From an uncultured Eubacteriales bacterium (lineage in GTDB: Bacteria; Bacillota; Clostridia; Lachnospirales; Lachnospiraceae), in assembly GCA_900545455.1 (NCBI GenBank), contig UQZF01000130.1:1-8075 (forward strand): a stretch of DNA of 8,075 bases, read 5' to 3'. Below the pieces are notes generated by a model. That model made no database searches. It saw only the letters and a list, made by a program, of their open reading frames with translations, and was not told the origin of the DNA. This document shows, in pieces, positions 1-4,560 of the stretch (position 1 is its first letter; each line of letters begins with the position of its first letter). The position numbers were made by a program, and so were the translations under genes.

Positions 1-13
1 ATTTAAAAGCCTG

Positions 14-66
14 TGGAATTTACTCCTGCACTGGAATTTACTTTTTCAAGTTAGCTTGGAATTTCA
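14..66. repeat. Short direct repeats resembling an insertion-sequence end
   Basis: The 11-base unit TGGAATTTACT occurs at 14-24 and 32-42, 18 bases apart, and a degenerate third copy (TGGAATTTCA) lies at 57-66. Spaced short direct repeats are typical of the ends of IS21-family elements, but no transposase is visible in the window and the element would have to extend to the left. It could instead be a chance repeat or a protein-binding array. Confidence 0.35.
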
Positions 67-76
67 AGCACATCCG

Positions 77-127
77 ATAATATGTCAACAATACTAAGGT
101 GCGTAGTATATTATTGAATAATATGTC
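77..127. repeat. Palindrome and direct repeat in gene-free DNA
   Basis: ATAATATGTC is repeated at 77-86 and 118-127. The second copy overlaps a perfect 17-base palindrome at 108-124 (8-base arms ATATTATT/AATAATAT around one G). The rest of 1-295 has no convincing gene on either strand: frames at 38-268 and 127-321 (minus) are open but have no ribosome site and look non-coding. A protein-binding site or a scar of an inserted element are both possible. Confidence 0.35.
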
Positions 128-295
128 TATATGCGGCACGGAGCGGAACGGACGTATCTGTTTGCTAAACAGTCCTGCAAAAGAGTAGGAGTGCCAGAAC
201 ATGTAAGCTTCTGGGCGGACGTTAACAAACTTGTATAAAATGGACCGATGAAATAAAAAGGGTAGCATCTGTGAAAAACACCGCCCTTAATGGAA

Positions 296-697
296 TTATG
301 AATGCGCCTGAAGTTTTGCAATCAAAGCGTCCTGCAAAACCTTAGAGTAGTTGATGCCATAGCTTTCACATGATGTGTTAAGCCAAGCAGGAATACTCAA
401 TGTTTTTTTGACGGATTTATCATTATAAGCACGAGCATATTCATCAAGATTTATAAAAATCAAATTGACAAGTGCAGCATCTGCATTTTTCTTGACTTTA
501 TCAAGAGGTGTAGGAGTAGGCAATAATTCACCGTTGCGTAAATAAGAGAATAAAAACTGTCCGCAAGCCTCTTGAGTCATTGCAAAAGCGTCGGCAAGAT
601 TATCTCCGAAGGTGGCGAGATCATTGAGGTCAGGGAAGATAACTGAATATCTTCCATTATCTTCAAGATAAAAAACAGCAGGGTAAATATAATTCAT
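296..697 (-). CDS. hicB: HicB-family antitoxin (orphan, locus 1)
   Basis: This 133-residue protein has the two-part HicB layout. Residues 1-65 form the partial RNase H-like fold (an N-terminal YPAVFY strand, then RYSVIFPDLND, the usual strand-loop motif, then a helix with DAFAMTQEA). A C-terminal segment from about residue 95 (KKTLSIPAWLN, then YGINYSKVLQDAL) resembles the ribbon-helix-helix DNA-binding domain. In this family HicB binds and blocks the HicA mRNA-cleaving toxin and represses the operon. The ATG at 697 has an AGGAG site about 8 bases upstream. The toxin gene, which normally lies just upstream, is reduced to a fragment (733-808), so this is an orphan antitoxin, probably transcribed from the promoter at 833-861. 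The frame itself shows no damage. The family assignment is by motif recognition and is fairly sure; the retained function is inference. Confidence 0.88.
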   Translation of the reverse strand: MNYIYPAVFYLEDNGRYSVIFPDLNDLATFGDNLADAFAMTQEACGQFLFSYLRNGELLPTPTPLDKVKKNADAALVNLIFINLDEYARAYNDKSVKKTLSIPAWLNTSCESYGINYSKVLQDALIAKLQAHS

Positions 698-732
698 ATA
701 ATAACGCTCCTCTCTTTTTTAGGTGGCAGATC

Positions 733-808
733 TCATTTGAGACCGACCTGGTTCAATATGGAGTTGACAACCTTTTGAGGATTATTTTCTCAATTTTTAA
801 AATCGCAT
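733..808 (-). pseudogene. hicA: hicA toxin remnant (locus 1), mostly deleted
   Basis: Directly upstream of hicB on the same strand, codons 789-733 read ENNPQKVVNSILNQVGLK followed by TGA. NSIL-x-Q-x-GL is the characteristic C-terminal helix of HicA proteins. The rest of the roughly 60-residue toxin, including the Gly-Ser-His catalytic motif, is absent. A plausible original start survives: ATG at 808-806, with AGAGGA at 822-817 spaced 8 bases away. That ATG frame stops after three codons and is out of phase with the C-terminal fragment, so an internal deletion of about 40 codons joined start to end. No active toxin can be made. The alternative, chance similarity of 18 residues, is made less likely by its exact position 35 bases before hicB. 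Confidence 0.7.
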
Positions 809-832
809 TTGTATTTTCCTCTGTGCATGATT

Positions 833-861
833 ATGATAATACGTAAAACACGTATCATCAA
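833..861 (-). promoter_or_regulatory. Promoter of hicAB locus 1
   Basis: Read on the minus strand, TTGATG (861-856) and TATCAT (838-833) are separated by 17 bases, a good vegetative sigma-factor promoter. Transcription would begin near 826, just ahead of the AGAGGA site and ATG of the hicA remnant, and continue into hicB. The spacer is filled by an inverted repeat listed separately. Confidence 0.5.
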
Positions 862-879
862 TAGCAAAATACGTATTTT
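834..879. promoter_or_regulatory. Twin palindromic operators for HicB
   Basis: An inverted repeat with TACGT/ACGTA cores (840-844 and 850-854, extendable outward to TGAT.../...ATCA) sits in the promoter spacer. A second, perfect 14-base palindrome AAAATACGTATTTT lies at 866-879, just upstream of the -35. Both share the core TACGTA. HicB proteins with ribbon-helix-helix tails repress their own promoters by binding such palindromes, so these are the likely operators. The symmetry is seen directly; the binding protein is inferred. Confidence 0.5.
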
Positions 880-904
880 ACGCAAAAAAATTTCGTGATA
901 ATAA

Positions 905-1223
905 GATAGGCACTTATTGTTTAAAAATAACAATTTGGATAATAAGAAAACTGTTATAGTTGGCACATTTACACCAAGCAGTAGTTATATACTTGCAACG
1001 AATGAACCCAAAGCTGTTAATAGTGCATTTGCCAAGCCATCTAAAGCGGGTATATTAGGGGAATGACATTAATAATTCTAACGTGCGAGTTATTATGCGT
1101 AACGTCGGAAGTGGTTTTGTCAATATATTTTTGGCTAATATGAGCTCTACCAGCCAAGCGATAACCGGGAATAACAAGAATTTCTACCAGTATAGAGGAT
1201 TAGTACTTAAAGATGTACGGTAA
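905..1223 (+). pseudogene. Frameshifted gene remnant of unknown family
   Basis: From 905 one frame is open to TGA at 1064-1066, reading smoothly through VIVGTFTPSSSYILATNEP to KAGILG. Stepping one base at the GGGG of 1058-1061 continues in a second frame from 1062 (NDINNSNVRVIMRNVG, then SGFVNIFLANMSSTSQ and NFYQYRGLVLKDVR) to TAA at 1221-1223. The joined product of about 105 residues has ordinary, protein-like composition rich in Ser, Asn and Val, with repeated beta-like stretches; a surface or structural protein would fit, but I do not recognise the family. There is no ATG start or ribosome site at the 5' end, so the gene is also truncated upstream. It may equally be non-coding DNA that is open by chance; the complementary stop positions in the two frames favour a real frameshift. 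Confidence 0.4.
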
Positions 1224-1255
1224 AAATACACTGTATATTTGTTTTATGTTTGCAG

Positions 1256-1289
1256 TTGACATGTAGTACCGAATATAGTACTATACATA
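1256..1289 (+). promoter_or_regulatory. Promoter with overlapping operator, hicAB locus 2
   Basis: TTGACA (1256-1261), a 17-base spacer and TACTAT (1279-1284) form a near-consensus vegetative promoter. An inverted repeat overlies it: the left arm ATGTAGTAC starts in the -35 region (1261-1269) and the right arm GTACTATACAT (1278-1288) covers the -10, with two extra bases in the right arm. A repressor bound here would block polymerase, as expected for HicB autoregulation of the downstream locus. Confidence 0.65.
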
Positions 1290-1333
1290 GAAGAGGCAGA
1301 GAACGTGCTCAAGTATAAATGATTATCGAAAAG

Positions 1334-1531
1334 ATGGATTGACAGCGGAATGTAATACGTACTAAAGAAGCTGACAAGGTTCTCAGAGATTATGGCTATG
1401 AGCTGGCAAGACAGAAAGGCAGTTACAAGAAGTATTTAAGTAGAGCTATAGGAGATATTGTAACAATCAAGCAGGAGAATCCATTAAAGAAGGCGTAAGG
1501 AATGGACATCCTTAATAAAATAGAGGCTTAA
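1334..1531 (+). pseudogene. hicA: hicA toxin pseudogene (locus 2)
   Basis: From 1361 the frame reads TKEADKVLRDYGYELARQKG, then SYKKY, then GDIVTIKQENPLKKA, which is the HicA double-stranded-RNA-binding-like fold (helix, three strands). Three lesions are visible. The only in-frame ATG (1334-1336) is followed two codons later by TGA (1340-1342). The conserved catalytic Gly-Ser-His reads Gly-Ser-Tyr, because codon 1424-1426 is TAC where CAC would be expected. TAA at 1496-1498 interrupts the end, after which the same frame still reads MDILNKIEA to TAA at 1529-1531, the expected last helix. The toxin is therefore dead three times over, while hicB follows intact about 70 bases downstream. The family call rests on the order of motifs and the hicB neighbour. 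Confidence 0.75.
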
Positions 1532-1600
1532 AGACATCTGGTATATACATAATGATAAAAATGAAATAAAAAGTAAAATAAAATCTAAAGGAGAATTAAG

Positions 1601-1945
1601 ATGGAGGTCAAAGATTATTTAAAGTTACCGTATACACGGATTGTAACAGAAATGAATGATGAGAACGGACATTATTTCTATGGAAGAATAATGGAGCTTG
1701 ACGGATGTCAAAGTACTGGTGATACAGTTGAGAAAATGTATGACAATCTTAATGAGGCTATGGAAGGGTATATAGAAGTTAAACTTGCGAATAATATTCT
1801 AATCCCATTACCGGAGAAAACAGAGGATTTCAGCGGAAAATTTAATGTGAGATTACCAAAAACTTTACATCAAAGACTAGTTATAGAAGCAAATAATGAG
1901 GGTGTAAGCCTTAATCAGTTAGTGATATATAAATTGTCAAGATAA
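1601..1945 (+). CDS. hicB: HicB-family antitoxin (orphan, locus 2)
   Basis: This 114-residue protein has the HicB layout. Residues 8-60 (LPYTRIVTEMN, YFYGRIMELDGCQSTGDT, then a helix with MYDNLNEAMEGYIEVKL) form the partial RNase H-like antitoxin domain. Residues 80-112 (KFNVRLPKTLHQRL, then NNEGVSLNQLVIYKL) are a clear ribbon-helix-helix DNA-binding domain of the Arc/CopG type. The ATG has AAAGGAG at 1587-1593, ideally spaced. The partner toxin immediately upstream is a pseudogene, so the antitoxin is an orphan; it could still repress the promoter at 1256-1284 or neutralise HicA toxins encoded elsewhere. It is only distantly similar to the HicB at 296-697, so the two loci are separate acquisitions rather than a recent duplication. 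Confidence 0.9.
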   Translation: MEVKDYLKLPYTRIVTEMNDENGHYFYGRIMELDGCQSTGDTVEKMYDNLNEAMEGYIEVKLANNILIPLPEKTEDFSGKFNVRLPKTLHQRLVIEANNEGVSLNQLVIYKLSR

Positions 1946-1973
1946 TTTAATTAGGTTTAAGAAGATAACTGAT

Positions 1974-2282
1974 GTGTCGGGTGGGTGTATATCGGTAGCC
2001 ACTGAGTTTTCTAATGATGGCGTAGTGGAGGTTGAGGAGGACTGTATAGACTTAGGGGACATGCTATCTAAGTATGACTATGACGTTAATAAAGTATTTG
2101 ACAGCATAGCAATGTTTCCAAAGGAAGGGACGGCAGGAGACTTGCAAATGCTGTGTATAAGCTTAGCCAGACCTAATAATAGAACTTTAATAAGGCTTGA
2201 AGATGCCGAAGTGCTGGAATCTAATATGAGTAATGCAATGATTGAAAGACTTGTTTGTGATGTAAAAAAAATAAAGAAATGA
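1974..2282 (+). CDS. Hypothetical protein without a normal start codon
   Basis: The frame is open from about 1926 to TGA at 2280-2282. The first usable start is GTG at 1974, giving 102 residues with a weak AAGAAG 10 bases upstream. The preceding in-frame codons (IRFKKITD before VSGGCISV) look like the natural N-terminus, suggesting that an ATG near 1947-1950 was lost or that a rare ATT start (1950-1952) is used. The protein is acidic and has a beta-rich first half (SGGCISVATEF, GVVEVEEDCIDLGDML), a middle DVNKVFDSIAMFPKEG, and a C-terminal TLIRLEDAEVLESN plus a helix ending in a Lys-rich tail. I do not recognise the family with certainty; the pattern is that of small uncharacterised accessory-region proteins. 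It follows hicB by 28 bases on the same strand, and its stop overlaps the ATG of a broken downstream frame. Confidence 0.6.
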   Translation: MSGGCISVATEFSNDGVVEVEEDCIDLGDMLSKYDYDVNKVFDSIAMFPKEGTAGDLQMLCISLARPNNRTLIRLEDAEVLESNMSNAMIERLVCDVKKIKK

Positions 2283-2567
2283 TTGAGGAGCAGGCTGCGG
2301 AGGTACTAAGCAATGCCAAAGTATGTAGAAGATAGGAAGGGAGGGATATGCAAATGCAACCATATAACAATGAAAACAATCCGTTGAAGAAACGACCAGA
2401 TATAGAAAAAAAACAAAGTAATTTATCAAAAACAAAAGCCAAATTTAATCAAAAGCACATGAAAAGGAATGAAAGAACCTTTTCCACCGTTTAACAATCA
2501 TGAATATGCGGGTATTGATGCTTATAAACAGGCAGTACGAAAAATGCTTGTACAAAATAAAAGTTAA
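2279..2567 (+). pseudogene. Broken small gene coupled to the upstream frame
   Basis: An ATG overlaps the upstream stop (ATGA, 2279-2282) and opens MIEEQAAEVLSNAKVCRR, ending at TAG (2333-2335). The same frame resumes after it and contains a better-initiated start, ATG 2348-2350, preceded by AAGGGAGGG, encoding a 48-residue Lys/Asn/Gln-rich peptide to TAA at 2492-2494. A further frame starts at ATG 2469 and reads EPFPPFNNHEYAGIDAYKQ, then AVRKMLVQNKS, to TAA at 2565-2567. One nonsense mutation plus one frameshift (likely in the A-rich 2461-2475) would join everything into one gene of about 95 residues. The alternative is two genuine small genes (2348-2494 and 2469-2567). No function is recognisable. 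Confidence 0.4.
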
Positions 2568-2609
2568 GTTGTACTGACGTAAAAATATACAAAAACCAAG
2601 GAGTCCGCA

Positions 2610-3071
2610 ATGAAAGGCTGCATAATAGATAACAACAAAAGCTCATTAACACAGGTTTTGAACTGCATAAATAATTTTGAACAATATAGCTACCTGATAA
2701 CCAACATTGAATGTTATCCCGAGGACGAAGAAATCTCGCGGATTTTGGATGGTGAATACTGCTGGATTGAGGGGAAAGAGCTGCAGCGGTTATTGACAAA
2801 AGAAGATTTCCAGTGGATATGGGGAGTGATTTCCGTTTTTCCGAAAGATGTGGCACTTGCGGAGATGTTAGAATATAAGTACCCGTACGCAGACGGTTAT
2901 AAAGGCTTTTGGGAAAATCCGATTAAGTTACAGCACCCGTTGGCAATTTCAGAGATAGTTGTCTGGGATGGAACGCTTATGCTGCTTATATCTAAAAATG
3001 ATGAAACTGTTAATATGCTCATGGAGAAAAACATATTTGCAAAGGATTTGGAGGAGTATAATAGGGAATGA
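2610..3071 (+). CDS. Hypothetical protein, possibly immunity-like
   Basis: This 153-residue soluble protein starts at an ATG with AAGGAG at 2598-2603, six bases upstream. It has no signal peptide or membrane segment. It is acidic and tryptophan-rich: FQWIWGVISVFPKD at about 67-80, then YKYPYADGYKGFWENP, then LQHPLAISEIVVWDGTLMLL and a charged C-terminal helix. Compact, acidic, Trp-rich orphan proteins of this size in accessory DNA often belong to the immunity proteins of polymorphic toxin systems, but no toxin gene is present beside it and I cannot name the family. The gene is followed by a strong terminator (3166-3197), whose T-rich arm lies inside the convergent gene. The frame is undamaged, in contrast to the genes before it. 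Confidence 0.7.
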   Translation: MKGCIIDNNKSSLTQVLNCINNFEQYSYLITNIECYPEDEEISRILDGEYCWIEGKELQRLLTKEDFQWIWGVISVFPKDVALAEMLEYKYPYADGYKGFWENPIKLQHPLAISEIVVWDGTLMLLISKNDETVNMLMEKNIFAKDLEEYNRE

Positions 3072-3165
3072 GATGTAATATCAAAAATCCTCCCGCTACC
3101 ACCGTCGTTTTGGCAGGTAGACAATAGTGTTAGACGCTTACCGCCGTGAGAATATGTTCTTTATG

Positions 3166-3197
3166 AATCAGTGAGTAGTCTGCTCACTGATTTTTTT
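3166..3197 (+). terminator. Intrinsic terminator of the 2610-3071 gene
   Basis: A perfect 10-base stem AATCAGTGAG/CTCACTGATT (3166-3175 and 3183-3192) with a 7-base loop runs into seven T residues (3191-3197). It is oriented to end plus-strand transcription. The stem is also coding: on the minus strand it carries the last codons (ISEQTTH) and the stop of the Rpn-family gene. Confidence 0.85.
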
Positions 3198-4016
3198 AAT
3201 AAAGTCAGCCTCGCTGATTCTAAGTCTCTTAGCGGCATCGGCCGGAGTGATTATGCCGTCATTTACAAGACTTATAAAGGTGTCAAGCTGGCCTTTGGTG
3301 CGTCCTTTTGCTTCGCCCTCGGCAAGCCCGTCCATATATCCTGCCTCGTGCTCGGCACGTCGAAGCTTCAGTTCTTCCTCTTCCTTGTTGTATTCAAAAA
3401 GGCTTGTCATAACCACCTCCGCGCGGTTCTTTCTGAGAAAATCCGTGAGGACTCCCTCGGAAATACATTCATCAATACTTACATTAACTGCTTCATCAAG
3501 ATTTTTGTAGAGCTTCATATTGGAGCGAACCTTCGCAACATACAAGGAGTATTCGCGAAGGGTATTGCACTGTTTCATAAGCACATCGTTATGCCCCGCG
3601 TTGACATTGAGTACCGTAACCCTGAGCTCGAGGTCGGGCTCATCAACACTTACAAGAAAGGAATCGGACAGCTTATAGACTGTGCGGTCGTCAAGCTTCT
3701 CACTGCCGTTGTAGAACAGGTCGCGCAGGGGAATGTTGGGGTTCACCGTCGACTGATGCTCGTACAGGTATATGCTCATGTCGAGGACGAAGGCAAGGTC
3801 GTTCTTGATGCCGAAATATATGGCATTCTCGAGGGTGACGATGTCAAGCTCATCGGGTGAGTCATAGTCACAGCCCGATACGGCATTAAAAAGCGACAGC
3901 AGATTCCTTTTGTCTGAGAACAGCATACGAAACACAGTGTCCTTGTATTCGCGGTTGACGGCAGCGTGAGCTGTCTGCTGTGGCTGTGAAACGTGGGCTT
4001 TGTTGTCTTTTTTCAA
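3168..4016 (-). CDS. Rpn family PD-(D/E)XK nuclease / putative transposase, internally deleted
   Basis: This 282-residue protein opens with the signature of the Rpn (recombination-promoting nuclease; PDDEXK_2 transposase-like) family: NREYKDTVFRMLFSDK at 21-36, LYNAV-like SLFNAVSG, DELDIVTLENAIYFG. The catalytic core follows: Asp79 (FVLDM) and YEHQST (Glu86, Gln88). The family consensus then runs through PLRDLFY, about 35 residues of helix and a strand, and VVFYNG. Here PLRDLFY (96-102) joins directly to NGSEK, so that segment is missing in frame, at a TTCTAC that would be shared by both ends (3711-3716). The later blocks ELRVTVLNVNAGHN, TLREYSLYV, ECISEGVLTDFLRKNRAEV and the Gly/Glu repeat tail are intact. 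The start is TTG, with a perfect AAGGAGGT at 4022-4029. Such genes are usually multi-copy and associated with DNA rearrangement; activity of this copy is doubtful. Confidence 0.85.
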   Translation of the reverse strand: MKKDNKAHVSQPQQTAHAAVNREYKDTVFRMLFSDKRNLLSLFNAVSGCDYDSPDELDIVTLENAIYFGIKNDLAFVLDMSIYLYEHQSTVNPNIPLRDLFYNGSEKLDDRTVYKLSDSFLVSVDEPDLELRVTVLNVNAGHNDVLMKQCNTLREYSLYVAKVRSNMKLYKNLDEAVNVSIDECISEGVLTDFLRKNRAEVVMTSLFEYNKEEEELKLRRAEHEAGYMDGLAEGEAKGRTKGQLDTFISLVNDGIITPADAAKRLRISEADFIKKISEQTTH

Positions 4017-4021
4017 ATAAT

Positions 4022-4029
4022 ACCTCCTT
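4022..4029 (-). promoter_or_regulatory. Strong ribosome site deciding a TTG start
   Basis: The minus strand reads AAGGAGGT five bases before TTG (4016-4014). No ATG or GTG lies at a suitable distance, and the Lys-rich N-terminus that follows is typical of translation starts, so TTG is the initiation codon of the Rpn-family gene. Confidence 0.8.
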
Positions 4030-4037
4030 AAAATGAT

Positions 4038-4086
4038 GCGGAGGATACCGACGGTTAAGCTTTAAGGGCTTTCAGTTGTCCTCTGC
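4038..4086 (-). promoter_or_regulatory. Possible structured leader of the Rpn-family mRNA
   Basis: On the minus strand GCAGAGGA (4086-4079) can pair with TCCTCCGC (4045-4038), seven of eight positions, enclosing a smaller AAGC/GCTT hairpin. It ends 8 bases before the ribosome site. No U-tract follows, so it is not a terminator. It could be a simple leader fold or chance. Confidence 0.3.
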
Positions 4087-4187
4087 CTTGTGAATGGGAA
4101 ATAAGCATAGACTCCTGAAAACGGTTAAAAATAACCAACTTCTGAAAAAAGAATTTTGCGATAAAATCAGAAATATGCTCTAAAAAG

Positions 4188-4216
4188 ACAATAACACAAT
4201 CCAATGGTTAAATCAA
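4188..4216 (-). promoter_or_regulatory. Weak candidate promoter for the Rpn-family gene
   Basis: On the minus strand TTGATT (4216-4211) and TATTGT (4193-4188) are 17 bases apart, each matching four of six consensus bases. It would give a leader of about 165 bases. Transcription may instead come from the stronger promoter upstream of the small peptide gene. Confidence 0.3.
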
Positions 4217-4259
4217 GCCGAAACTTTATATTTATTTAAAAAATTGCATATCTGTTATT

Positions 4260-4355
4260 TTAACTTTCCCTCTCCCTCCCATACTGCATAATAAGCGCAA
4301 CACAGAATTTCACATATCCGAGCACTATGAAGAATATTCCCAACTTTAATAACAC
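4260..4355 (-). CDS. Small hydrophobic single-span peptide (31 residues)
   Basis: A GTG start (4355-4353) opens a 31-residue frame ending in TAA (4262-4260). The peptide has one membrane-spanning stretch (LLKLGIFFIVLGYVKFCVAL, residues 2-21) and a short, highly charged tail ending in GRERES. A strong ribosome site AAAGGAG (4370-4364) sits exactly 8 bases before the GTG, and a promoter (4420-4394) lies further upstream. The match of start, ribosome site and hydrophobic-then-charged composition is unlikely by chance in otherwise AT-rich DNA. Size and layout resemble small membrane regulators or hydrophobic toxins of type I toxin-antitoxin systems, but no antisense RNA is proven and I recognise no family. 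It lies 244 bases upstream of the Rpn-family gene on the same strand and may share its transcript. Confidence 0.55.
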   Translation of the reverse strand: MLLKLGIFFIVLGYVKFCVALIMQYGRERES

Positions 4356-4393
4356 TGTATGTTCTCCTTTACGGTATCAATAATGATTATCTG

Positions 4394-4420
4394 ACTATAC
4401 TAAAATAAAATTTGTGTCAA
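4394..4420 (-). promoter_or_regulatory. Promoter of the small peptide gene
   Basis: The minus strand carries a perfect TTGACA (4420-4415) followed by TATAGT (4399-4394) at a 15-base spacing, or ATAGTC at 16. The -35 is exact; the spacing is shorter than ideal. It points at the 31-residue peptide gene, whose ribosome site begins 24 bases downstream. Confidence 0.5.
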
Positions 4421-4476
4421 TATTATTATATACAGCCTGCCATGTTAAGATGTATAAAGATTAGTTTACATTTTTG

Positions 4477-4505
4477 TTGTAAATCCGTTTTTTTTGTATT
4501 AGAAT
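4477..4505 (+). promoter_or_regulatory. Promoter of the phosphate transporter operon
   Basis: TTGTAA (4477-4482), a 17-base spacer and TAGAAT (4500-4505) form a reasonable vegetative promoter 55 bases before the start codon. The -35 is overlapped by an inverted repeat, TTTACA (4465-4470) and TGTAAA (4478-4483), which could be an operator. I see no convincing Pho box. Confidence 0.5.
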
Positions 4506-4560
4506 AAAATGGATGTAAAGATTTAGTAAAAGAAGAATAGAAGAAACGAGGACGTTTTGT

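Noticed and set aside
266..290. Possible terminator after hicB on the minus strand (GGGCGGTG...CTACCC)
   Set aside because: Only three contiguous pairs at each end with mismatches between; too weak to call.
38..321. Two overlapping minus-strand frames at the left edge
   Set aside because: No ribosome sites, compositions unlike proteins, and one overlaps the end of hicB; no IS or transposase motif could be read in them.
2548..2574. TTGTAC repeated at 2548-2553 and 2569-2574, possible promoter or operator for 2610
   Set aside because: No -10 at acceptable spacing and the repeat is only six bases long.
2187..2856. Hydrophobic minus-strand frames opposite 1974-3071
   Set aside because: They are the complement of A-rich coding sequence, which yields Phe/Leu/Ile-rich shadows; no ribosome sites.
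3171..3860. Long open frame of 229 codons on the plus strand
   Set aside because: It is antisense to the Rpn-family gene, which has recognisable family motifs and a perfect ribosome site. The plus frame has no ribosome site and begins inside a terminator.
4123..4136. GGTTA-AAAA-TAACC hairpin
   Set aside because: A five-base stem in AT-rich DNA with no T-tract and no associated gene end; could easily be chance.
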